From the IMG/VR virus record IMGVR_UViG_3300010160_000164, positions 1 through 30,347 of that record: 30,347 nucleotides of DNA; one strand, given 5' to 3'. The position numbers and the translations under genes were made by a program. The notes beneath the pieces are model-generated. The model saw nothing but the letters and a program-made list of their open reading frames with translations. It made no database searches and had not been told where the DNA came from. Source of the stretch: a virus. Positions 23,545-30,347 of this stretch are shown here, piece after piece. Every line of letters begins with the position of its first letter. The first letter of the stretch is position 1.

Positions 23545-25100
23545 TGCCAATGATTGCAACTACGGCAAAAATGAGCATTCGTGGATTTGGTGGTTTAAGT
23601 TATCAATTTACTGGTAATCCGGGCATTAATAGTGCCTGGCTTGCCAGGATTGGTACTTTTGGTACTGCTGTTACTAATAAAAACGTTGCCAGCAGAATAG
23701 CTGTACATGCCGCAACTGGTGATTTTTACGTAGGTGGTCAAGAAAACGTAGGTACTAGCGGTATCTTTGGATTCGCTATGACCAAATTTAGTAGCACTGG
23801 TAGTATTGCATGGCAAAAAATAGTGGGGGCGTTTAACACAGAAGCACACGTACTAGATTGTTGCGTCGATAGTGTTGGCAATGTATACTGGATTGGCACA
23901 GCTCAATTTACTAGCGGCCAACCTGCTGGTTATACTACTAATTCAAGCAGAGATGCCTACTTTGGAAAATTTAACAGTGATGGTACTACAGGATTTATAA
24001 AGCGAATAAATATTACTTATAGTACTCAAAGCTATACTGACAGTGGTGAAGCTATAGCATACTCTGCTAGTGACGATAGTATTGTAATTGCAGGCAGAAC
24101 ACCAAGAATGGCAAGTGCTACAAGTGTGGTTACTGATGCTTGTTTTGTAGCTAAATTTACTACTAGCGGTACTCAAACATGGCGATATACCTACTATAAC
24201 ACTGTTACTCAAAATCAATTTTATGCAAAAGGAGTTAGTGTTGATAGTAGCGGCAATATTTATCTAACAGTATATGATGTTACGACTAGTTCAGGAATTA
24301 CCTTTCTTGGATTAAATAGTACTGGCGGTATTAGATTTGGTAATAAAGTACGTATGTCTGGCTCAACAGCTATTGTAGGATATAGAACTACTATAGTTAA
24401 TGGTAATATAGCTATGGCTATACAGGGAAATCCTCCAGCACCTACTACAACTACAAATTTAGCCATAGTTACTCTATATAACTCAACTGGAGGTATAGTT
24501 TGGCAAAAAGTAGTAGATACTACTAGAAACACTAGTATAGCTCCTGCAAATTTTAATACCTCAACAGCACTATCCAGTTATGTTAATTTACAGGGCCTTA
24601 CTAGTGATAGTAGTGGTAATGTTTATCTTGCAGTTCCAGGTCGTTCAGGTACAACAGCAGACTGTATACTACTATATAAATTTGCAGCCGCTGATGGCAG
24701 TGTACTATGGATTCGTGCTATTTATATTAATAGTGGTGCTGCAGCAACTGTACCTACCGGACTACAATGTTTAGGAGATTTCTTATATCTTATAGGTACT
24801 ACAGATCAGGAGACTACAACTCAGGTTACTACTTATGGAAATTACATATTTGCTAAATTGCCTATTGATGGTACAGCAATATCTGGTACCGGATATACGG
24901 TAAGCACCGGCATTAGTTATATAAATCAAGATGTAGGTACGTTTCACGCAACACTAACTCCTTCAAACCTAGTTAATGATACTGGATTAAGTATTTCTAA
25001 TAGTGTTGCTACAACAGCCTATGACGGTGTAGCAGATGTGTCCTTAACAGTAAATAATAATACTATGCTGGTAGAAAGCAAAACAATCAGTATTGCCTAA
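23544..25100 (+). CDS. Predicted seven-bladed beta-propeller tail/fibre-associated protein
   Basis: The 518-residue protein starts inside the stop codon of the fibre gene. It contains seven units of one pattern, a hydrophobic strand, 'G(N/D).Y..(G/V)' and 'aw.k': TGDFYVGGQ, VGNVYWIGT, DDSIVIAGR, SGNIYLTVY, NGNIAMAIQ, SGNVYLAVP and GDFLYLIGT, each usually followed by 'F.s.G...W.k'. This is the layout of SBBP/YncE-type beta-propellers and predicts seven blades over residues about 45-460. The last ~50 residues (FHATLTPSNLVNDTG, AYDGVADVSLTV) are a separate beta domain. Translational coupling to the fibre suggests it sits at the fibre tip or acts as an adaptor. It could bind a glycan or be a decoration protein. 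No enzyme motif was seen. Confidence 0.72.
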   Translation: MPMIATTAKMSIRGFGGLSYQFTGNPGINSAWLARIGTFGTAVTNKNVASRIAVHAATGDFYVGGQENVGTSGIFGFAMTKFSSTGSIAWQKIVGAFNTEAHVLDCCVDSVGNVYWIGTAQFTSGQPAGYTTNSSRDAYFGKFNSDGTTGFIKRINITYSTQSYTDSGEAIAYSASDDSIVIAGRTPRMASATSVVTDACFVAKFTTSGTQTWRYTYYNTVTQNQFYAKGVSVDSSGNIYLTVYDVTTSSGITFLGLNSTGGIRFGNKVRMSGSTAIVGYRTTIVNGNIAMAIQGNPPAPTTTTNLAIVTLYNSTGGIVWQKVVDTTRNTSIAPANFNTSTALSSYVNLQGLTSDSSGNVYLAVPGRSGTTADCILLYKFAAADGSVLWIRAIYINSGAAATVPTGLQCLGDFLYLIGTTDQETTTQVTTYGNYIFAKLPIDGTAISGTGYTVSTGISYINQDVGTFHATLTPSNLVNDTGLSISNSVATTAYDGVADVSLTVNNNTMLVESKTISIA

Positions 25101-25104
25101 ACGT

Positions 25105-25142
25105 AAAAATACCCGCCCACAAACAGGGGTGGGTATTTTTTT
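25105..25142 (+). terminator. Strong intrinsic terminator after the beta-propeller gene
   Basis: AAAAATACCC (25105-25114) pairs perfectly with GGGTATTTTT (25131-25140), and the stem extends inward through a G-T pair and three C-G pairs. It ends in seven T's (25136-25142). It lies four bases after the stop codon and abuts the next promoter. Confidence 0.93.
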
Positions 25143-25145
25143 ATA

Positions 25146-25174
25146 TTGACACTTTAAACCCACCGTGTTATAAT
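25146..25174 (+). promoter_or_regulatory. Perfect-consensus sigma-70 promoter for the distal structural genes
   Basis: TTGACA (25146-25151), a 17-base spacer and TATAAT (25169-25174), with TG at 25166-25167 as extended -10. The -10 lies in the imperfect palindrome GTTATAATATAAC (25167-25179), which might be bound by a regulator. The leader to the ATG at 25236 is about 55 bases; CTGT/ACAG (25212-25223) forms a small stem beside the CAGGAG ribosome site. Confidence 0.92.
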
Positions 25175-25235
25175 ATAACAAAATTACTATGTTATCATAA
25201 TTTTTTGGTGTCTGTAACTACAGGAGTTTTTATCA

Positions 25236-25598
25236 ATGAATCCAGAAGAAAGTTACTCATTACTACAGGTTATAGGTGTTGGTTTTGCCAGTTTATTAAC
25301 TATTAGTTTTCTATTACAAAAATTCTTGACTGGATTTAAAACAGATAAAACAGAAAATTCTATACTTAATATGATGCACCAAGAACTGGAACGTATGAGT
25401 GATCAAAATACAAAATTAAGTACAGAATTAGGTAAACTGCAAGAAGAAGTAATTGAGTTAAATCAACAAATTAGAAATTTAACTACAGAAAATCAACGTT
25501 TGCATCAAGAAATTGCTGCACTTACTCTTGAAATTGGTAAGTTAAAAGACCTCTCCATTATTAAGCATAAGGAAACAACATGGCACGATCAAGATTAA
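25236..25598 (+). CDS. Membrane-anchored coiled-coil protein (possible spanin-like or structural accessory)
   Basis: The 120-residue protein has one hydrophobic segment at about residues 10-29 (LLQVIGVGFASLLTISFLLQ), a short Lys-rich linker (KFLTGFKTDKTEN), then a long coiled coil (about 42-107, including KLSTELGKLQEEVIELNQQI). There is no Cys and no signal peptidase site. A single N-terminal membrane anchor plus a coiled coil matches the topology of inner-membrane spanins (Rz), but also many small phage membrane proteins of unknown role. No o-spanin or endolysin is next to it, so lysis function is only a possibility. It is the first gene after the second promoter, with CAGGAG nine bases before the ATG, and overlaps the next gene by 19 bases. 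Confidence 0.7.
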   Translation: MNPEESYSLLQVIGVGFASLLTISFLLQKFLTGFKTDKTENSILNMMHQELERMSDQNTKLSTELGKLQEEVIELNQQIRNLTTENQRLHQEIAALTLEIGKLKDLSIIKHKETTWHDQD

Positions 25599-26200
25599 CT
25601 GATACAAGCCTAGACTTAATTACAGATGCTGGAGCAGTCTTGTGGTCTATGGTCTATGGTGAGCAATTAGAATTTCCAATTACCCTAAATTTTATAGTAA
25701 ACGCAAGTGTTCAACCAAGCGGCAACTACATCTATGAAGCAGTTGTAATTGAGGCAAAAAATGTAAGTGGACAAACTGAAAAACCAACAGTTGTTGACCC
25801 TAGTGCTACAACTACCAGATTATTTGTTAGATTGCCAGTATTTTTAGGAACTTGGGGTGCTGCTCAAGCATATAACAAAGAAGAAGTTGTACTTTACAAT
25901 GGTTTATACTACAAATTATTATCTGGAATTGGTGTAACTAGTGCAATTACTCCGGATAAAGATCGCAATTGGGAAGTAACTCAACTTAATAAAGTATATG
26001 TTCAATTTCCTAGTAGTTTAGGCAGTACTTGGAATGTAAAGCCCCTACCAGACAGTGCTAGTTATGGATTTTTTGAGTTGCGTGTAACTGAACCTACAGA
26101 TCCGGTTTTTACTCGCACATTTAAACCTGTTCGTGGTATGGTAGAGTTATTATTTAGTCCAACAAATGATACTGCTGATCAACTTTATCAAACCGTATAA
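25580..26200 (+). CDS. Structural protein with CBM5/12-like carbohydrate-binding patch
   Basis: The 206-residue protein begins with a region seen in phage tail or decoration proteins (LEFPITLNFIVNAS, IYEAVVIEAKNVSG), beta-rich and without signal peptide. Residues about 90-133 show the aromatic pattern of carbohydrate-binding module 5/12: W92, Y98, EEVVLYNGLYYK with Y106, Y110 and Y111, then W131 in NWEV. The same pattern occurs in the tail-tip fusion at 16630-16761. The C-terminal third (FFELRVTEPTDPVFTRTFKPVRGMVELLFSP) is another beta region. It likely belongs to the virion surface and may help bind host glycans. An AAGGA site lies eight bases before the ATG; 11 bases separate it from the next gene. 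Confidence 0.62.
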   Translation: MARSRLTDTSLDLITDAGAVLWSMVYGEQLEFPITLNFIVNASVQPSGNYIYEAVVIEAKNVSGQTEKPTVVDPSATTTRLFVRLPVFLGTWGAAQAYNKEEVVLYNGLYYKLLSGIGVTSAITPDKDRNWEVTQLNKVYVQFPSSLGSTWNVKPLPDSASYGFFELRVTEPTDPVFTRTFKPVRGMVELLFSPTNDTADQLYQTV

Positions 26201-26211
26201 AGGGATTTAAT

Positions 26212-29200
26212 ATGGCACTGGGAATTACTACTACAAATACTACCCCCACTCTTGTCACTACACAAACAGTAGTTCCAGAAACAACTAGTGGTGGAGTAAT
26301 ACCCGGTGTCACACCTAATAGTAAATTAAGTTTAACAACACAAGTAGCTACTCCCGCTATTACTACTAGTACCGGTACTCCAGAAACCACTACAAATACT
26401 ACTGTTCCTGGAGTAACTACTACAGCGGATGTTACTCCTACTAGTGCAACTCCAGGTAAGTTTGCCAGAGGATTAGATAAACTAAAGTTACAAAATCCTA
26501 TATACAAACAAACAGAAAAAGTATTCAGTGATTTTAAAACCGTTACAGATACTTTTAGTAGTGTAACAGCTTATGTACGAAATATTACAGATCCACTAGT
26601 CACTAATAATTTAGACATTATTTTTTCTGCAAATAAAGGTTTAGAAGATCTGAGTATTACTTCAGACTTATTTACCACAAGAATGATTTTTGGCAGAAAT
26701 TTAGCAGATCAAATTAGTTTTGCAGACTTAGGCGTAGAATATAATCTTAATACAAATTACAGTGATACTATTAGTATTAGTGAATTTATTGAAACAGCAA
26801 TGTCGTTTATTAAAGACATTACTGGACAAGAAACTACCACTATATCAGATTTACAAATAAGCATAGGTTTTAGTAGCACTATAATAGATACAACTAATGG
26901 TACTGATAGGTTAGCTAAGTTATTTAGTGCTGTAATATCAGAAACTACTTTAGCTTATATAAGAACAGATGCTGATTATAGTAATAGTGTATTAAAGTTC
27001 TTAGAAAATTACATTCAAATTGCCACAGAAACACCAATAACTCCATATAAGTTATTTACTGAAATTTTAACTGTACAAGAAACCAGTGAGCGGGTTTGGG
27101 ATATTTTCAGAGAATTTTTTGATACTGTAATTTCTACTGACGATTACTATGGCGCGGCAAATATTGACGATGATCAATATGCCAATATAAATAAAACTGT
27201 TATAGATGTTTTAAATTTTGGCGAAACTGTTGACTTACTACCAATATTTGCAATATATATTAATCCAGAAAATTTTTATAGCGCAATTGATGCTGCTAGT
27301 ATTTTAACCAATAAAATACTAAATAGCTCTATTAATTTTGCCAACAATGAATTAACTGAAATTACCGTAGGTAAAACTCTAGAAGAAATTAAAAGTTTTA
27401 ATGAAGTCAATAAATTTTACTCTAGTTTAATAAAAATTGAATCTGTAAATATTACAGAAAATTTTACTAGAGATATTAATAAGACCTTGTATAGTTCTAC
27501 AAGGCCTGCAGATAGCGCAGAATTTAATGTTCAACTTTTAACATTGAACATACTTGGTATCAGTGACACACTTATACCAGAAATGACATTTAGAAGAATT
27601 TTAGAAAATACTAGTATATTTAACGATAGTACATATAACCTAGATGTTATAAAATATGCTATAAATACTCTTGCTATTCAATCAGAAACTTCTATTCTAA
27701 AAACTAATATTTTTGCAGATGCAATAATTATTGGCGATATTTTTACTAGACAAGTAAATTATGTTCGAGAAATCAATGATTTAGTAGATATTACTGATGA
27801 TTACTATGGTGCAGCAACTGTTGGTGATGACGAATATGTAAGTTTTGATAAACGAATAAATGATTACTTAGCCACGCAGGAAAGATTTGAAAAATATTTT
27901 ACTACTATAAAAACAGACAGTGTAATAAATACTAGTAGTGCTAAAATAAGTATAATAAATTATTATTATGAGTTAAATACATTAGCTGATGTAAAAAATA
28001 TACAATATTTTAAAGATATTCCAGAATTACTAAACACTACAAATCCTGTAGTTTTAAGTACTAGTAAAATATCAGAAGAACTGTTAGGTTTATCGGATCC
28101 CTATTTTTCTGAAGCAAATTTTAAAAGACAATTTAATGAACAAATTACTAATACTAGTATTCCTAGTGTATTAATAAGTATTCCTAAAATTGATAGTATA
28201 ACACAAACAGATACTTTTAATCGGTTAGTTAATTATGTACGAAATGTAACAGAAAACAAAATAATTAGTGAACTATTTTTTAATACATCAAGATTGGTTA
28301 AATTAGAACCACTAACTACACAAGATGCACTAGAACGATCTTTTATTAGACAAGTTTCTGACTCTAAAACTCTCGCAGCAGATACGTTTAACAGAGTAGT
28401 AAACTATATAAGACAATTTAATAACTTAGTTATTAGTACTGATGATTATTATGGTGCAGCTAATATTGATGATGATCAAATCGCTACTGTAAGAAAGCGA
28501 TTAGTTGATGTAGCAAACATAGATGATTTAGATTTTTATATTGTTAAAACAGTTTATAGAAATAGCTTTAGTAATGCACTAATTATTAATCCTGCAAGTT
28601 TAAGTTTGCGTAAACCTGTAACAGATGTACTTACTTTTACTGATTTAAGTTATCACAATGCTTTAAAAACAATATTAGAACTGCAAACTTTATCTGAATA
28701 TCAGTATAGTAGTGCTAATAAAATATTAGCTAATAATTTAACTATAGCTGATTTATGTCTTACAAGCGGTAGTTTTAACAGAATATTTACAGAATTAATT
28801 AGCGAAGTCGAACTTATAGAAATTAATTCTAGCACAATTAAATCAGACCAAGTATTAATACAGGACTATTATTCTAGTATTGCTAATTTTTATCGCCAAG
28901 TTAATGAACTAAAAACTTTAACTGATCAACAAAAATTTAGTAATAATAAATATGTGATTAACACGCTTGGTATTATAGATATTAAAACTGCGCTAGTAAA
29001 TAAATATCCTGATAGTGAATTATTTACACAAACAGATGACAGCTATACTGTTACGGATTTTGTTCGTCAATTTGAAGATTTTATAATTGCTACTGATGAT
29101 TATTATGCTGAAGCTAATATTGATGATGATCAATATACACAAGTTAACAAAGGTTTAACAAACATAGTAAGTTTTGCAGAAGACGTTGAATTAACTCCAA

Positions 29201-30138
29201 TACTTTTTACACTATATAGCCCTCAACAAGAATTGTTTGTAAATAGTGACGAAACTAGTCTGTTTATTAATAGATATCCCGACTATGAATTAAGTTCAGT
29301 AAATAATAGTTTTGAGCAAAAAACCATAGATATTACTAAAAACGCTACTACTGATACATTATACAATTATAATATAGCTAGTTTTTACATTGGTCGAATT
29401 CAGGACAGTGATACTGTTACCACTACTAGCGAAGATATAGTATTTACAAGCAATGCTTATATAGATTTTGACGAATATGTTTATAAAGACGACAATGATT
29501 TTAGTTTAGAGTTTGGAGTTGTAGCTCAAGAAATTATAAGTTCTACTGACAGTTATAACTATGTAATGACTTATAGACGTATTTTATTAAATACAACGCT
29601 TTTAGATGATAGCAATAATAAACGATATATAGCTGTAGGTAAATACATAGACAGTACAAATAATATTGCGTATTTAAATACTGATAGTATAACATTTGTG
29701 CCTAATAAAGGTATTCAAGATCAAAAATTTATTTTTGATTTTTTAACAACTCAATTAAGTACTTCTTACGGAATATACGATACAGTTACTGCAACTGATG
29801 ATTATTATGGCGTATCTAATATTGATGATGATCAGTTTGCACAATTTAATAAAACTCTTGCAGACAGTTATACAACTGTAGACTATCCTAGATATAATGT
29901 ATCCATACAAAAAACAGACACAATTACTAAAGCAGAACAAACTACTCTAAATATCGGACAAAATACAATAGAAACTTTGCATATCACAGAAACTTTTACC
30001 TACAACAAATACGCAGTTACACTATTCACAGATCAAATTCTTAAATCCGATTCTGGAACCATTAATAACCAGGATTACTTTGCCAGTACTTATGTTGAGC
30101 CAGGATATGCGGGCACAAATAGAACTATTGGTAGTTAA
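26212..30138 (+). CDS. Giant acidic repeat protein, probable tail fibre or virion surface fibre
   Basis: The 1308-residue protein has a Thr/Pro-rich N-terminal stalk (about residues 1-85; VVPETTSGG, TVPGVTTTADVTP) followed by more than 1200 residues of degenerate repeats. Within these, DDYYGAANIDDDQ or close variants occur five times, spaced 215-234 residues apart, usually preceded by 'f.R.vnYvR...dlv..T'. Smaller units of 25-35 residues run in between, rich in Asp, Ser, Thr, Asn and Ile. No Cys-based, enzymatic or membrane motif was seen. The composition suggests an elongated beta-rich fibre; Asp clusters might bind calcium, which is only a guess. The gene is more AT-rich than the capsid gene. 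Similar repetitive proteins are known from phages of aquatic bacteria, but the function is unknown. Confidence 0.72.
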   Translation: MALGITTTNTTPTLVTTQTVVPETTSGGVIPGVTPNSKLSLTTQVATPAITTSTGTPETTTNTTVPGVTTTADVTPTSATPGKFARGLDKLKLQNPIYKQTEKVFSDFKTVTDTFSSVTAYVRNITDPLVTNNLDIIFSANKGLEDLSITSDLFTTRMIFGRNLADQISFADLGVEYNLNTNYSDTISISEFIETAMSFIKDITGQETTTISDLQISIGFSSTIIDTTNGTDRLAKLFSAVISETTLAYIRTDADYSNSVLKFLENYIQIATETPITPYKLFTEILTVQETSERVWDIFREFFDTVISTDDYYGAANIDDDQYANINKTVIDVLNFGETVDLLPIFAIYINPENFYSAIDAASILTNKILNSSINFANNELTEITVGKTLEEIKSFNEVNKFYSSLIKIESVNITENFTRDINKTLYSSTRPADSAEFNVQLLTLNILGISDTLIPEMTFRRILENTSIFNDSTYNLDVIKYAINTLAIQSETSILKTNIFADAIIIGDIFTRQVNYVREINDLVDITDDYYGAATVGDDEYVSFDKRINDYLATQERFEKYFTTIKTDSVINTSSAKISIINYYYELNTLADVKNIQYFKDIPELLNTTNPVVLSTSKISEELLGLSDPYFSEANFKRQFNEQITNTSIPSVLISIPKIDSITQTDTFNRLVNYVRNVTENKIISELFFNTSRLVKLEPLTTQDALERSFIRQVSDSKTLAADTFNRVVNYIRQFNNLVISTDDYYGAANIDDDQIATVRKRLVDVANIDDLDFYIVKTVYRNSFSNALIINPASLSLRKPVTDVLTFTDLSYHNALKTILELQTLSEYQYSSANKILANNLTIADLCLTSGSFNRIFTELISEVELIEINSSTIKSDQVLIQDYYSSIANFYRQVNELKTLTDQQKFSNNKYVINTLGIIDIKTALVNKYPDSELFTQTDDSYTVTDFVRQFEDFIIATDDYYAEANIDDDQYTQVNKGLTNIVSFAEDVELTPILFTLYSPQQELFVNSDETSLFINRYPDYELSSVNNSFEQKTIDITKNATTDTLYNYNIASFYIGRIQDSDTVTTTSEDIVFTSNAYIDFDEYVYKDDNDFSLEFGVVAQEIISSTDSYNYVMTYRRILLNTTLLDDSNNKRYIAVGKYIDSTNNIAYLNTDSITFVPNKGIQDQKFIFDFLTTQLSTSYGIYDTVTATDDYYGVSNIDDDQFAQFNKTLADSYTTVDYPRYNVSIQKTDTITKAEQTTLNIGQNTIETLHITETFTYNKYAVTLFTDQILKSDSGTINNQDYFASTYVEPGYAGTNRTIGS
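27139..29835 (+). repeat. Five long-period repeats with DDYYGAANIDDDQ core
   Basis: Cores start at 27139, 27796, 28441, 29095 and 29797, that is, at intervals of 219, 215, 218 and 234 codons. Core variants are DDYYGAANIDDDQY, DDYYGAATVGDDEY, DDYYGAANIDDDQI, DDYYAEANIDDDQY and DDYYGVSNIDDDQF. All are in frame, so the repeat is at protein level. Confidence 0.93.
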
Positions 30139-30158
30139 TTTTTTAAAGGAAAATTGTC

Positions 30159-30347
30159 ATGTTAAATGATTCACTAAAAGCCAATGGCGTCTTGCAACTA
30201 ACACTCTTAGATGCTGCTGGCAATGTTAAAGAACAACACGAGCATAACTTAGTAGTTAATACAGGTTTAGCTTATATTGCTAGTCGTATTAAAGACGCAA
30301 CAGCAACAGCAATGTCGCACATGGGTATTGGTAGTGGTAGCACTGCA
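30159..30347 (+). CDS. Phage structural protein, N-terminal part (3' truncated by window)
   Basis: An ATG at 30159 with an AAAGGA ribosome site (30145-30150) opens a frame that is uninterrupted to the window end (63 codons). It begins MLNDSLKANGVLQLTLLDAA and continues with HNLVVNTGLAYIASRIKD and AMSHMGIGSGSTA. The pattern 'NLVV..Gl..ia.r..d.....m.h..iG.G..a' occurs in small virion or tail-associated proteins of many tailed phages. It lies 20 bases after the repeat protein, presumably in the same operon. The function is not known beyond a likely structural role. Confidence 0.72.
   Translation, partial: MLNDSLKANGVLQLTLLDAAGNVKEQHEHNLVVNTGLAYIASRIKDATATAMSHMGIGSGSTA

Noticed and set aside
19771-25100. 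Diversity-generating retroelement or invertible fibre switch
   Set aside because: No reverse transcriptase, template repeat, invertase or inverted-repeat flanks are visible in the window.
26154-26507. Reverse-strand frame of 117 residues opposite the Thr/Pro-rich stalk
   Set aside because: The Val/Gly-rich translation is the complement of Thr/Pro codons; no promoter or ribosome site.
27139-29835. Regular repeats considered as a CRISPR array
   Set aside because: Period is about 650 bases, units are degenerate, in frame and conserved at protein level; no short identical repeats with unique spacers.

Overview
The window is a contiguous late (virion-assembly) module of a tailed bacteriophage or prophage. 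Every convincing gene is on the + strand. The order is the classic siphophage order: portal (partial), prohead protease fused to major capsid, head-tail adaptor, neck-type protein, tail terminator, tail tube, G/GT tail chaperones with a -1 frameshift, tape measure, tail-tip proteins of the lambda M/L/K/I/J type, then fibres and decoration proteins. There is no sheath or baseplate set, so a long flexible non-contractile tail is expected. The DNA is AT-rich throughout by eye. NlpC/P60 and J-type tail-tip proteins, Shine-Dalgarno sites, and two perfect sigma-70 promoters point to a Gram-negative host. The fibre and repeat style resembles phages of aquatic bacteria, but the host cannot be named from this sequence. 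No integrase, replication, lysis cassette of certain identity, tRNA, CRISPR or insertion sequence was seen.

Layout. Head block, 1-4.9 kb: the portal C-terminus, a 663-residue protease-scaffold-capsid fusion with a possible internal start at 943, a terminator-like hairpin pair, a gp6-like adaptor, a 493-residue neck protein and a tail terminator. Tail shaft block, 5.0-13.5 kb: a tail tube carrying an Ig-like insertion, a hairpin, chaperone G and frameshifted GT, a strong terminator, a perfect promoter, then an 1855-residue tape measure. Tip and fibre block, 13.5-25.1 kb: an M-like protein, a DUF1833 protein with an inserted ILEI/FAM3-like domain, a K-I-J fusion, a GGTG-repeat fibre and a predicted seven-bladed beta-propeller, closed by a second strong terminator. 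Distal block, 25.1 kb to the end: a second promoter of the same design, a membrane-anchored coiled-coil protein, a CBM-like protein, a 1308-residue repeat protein and the start of another structural protein.

Genes within blocks are tightly packed, with many ATGA or TAATG overlaps that suggest translational coupling. The two terminator-promoter junctions (about 7.75-7.84 kb and 25.10-25.17 kb) split the module into at least three transcription units. The most noteworthy observations are the ILEI/FAM3-like insertion, the internal capsid start in the protease fusion, the complete frameshift signal with its stem-loop, the paired promoters, and a set of carbohydrate-binding-like, beta-propeller and large repeat proteins that probably form the adsorption apparatus.
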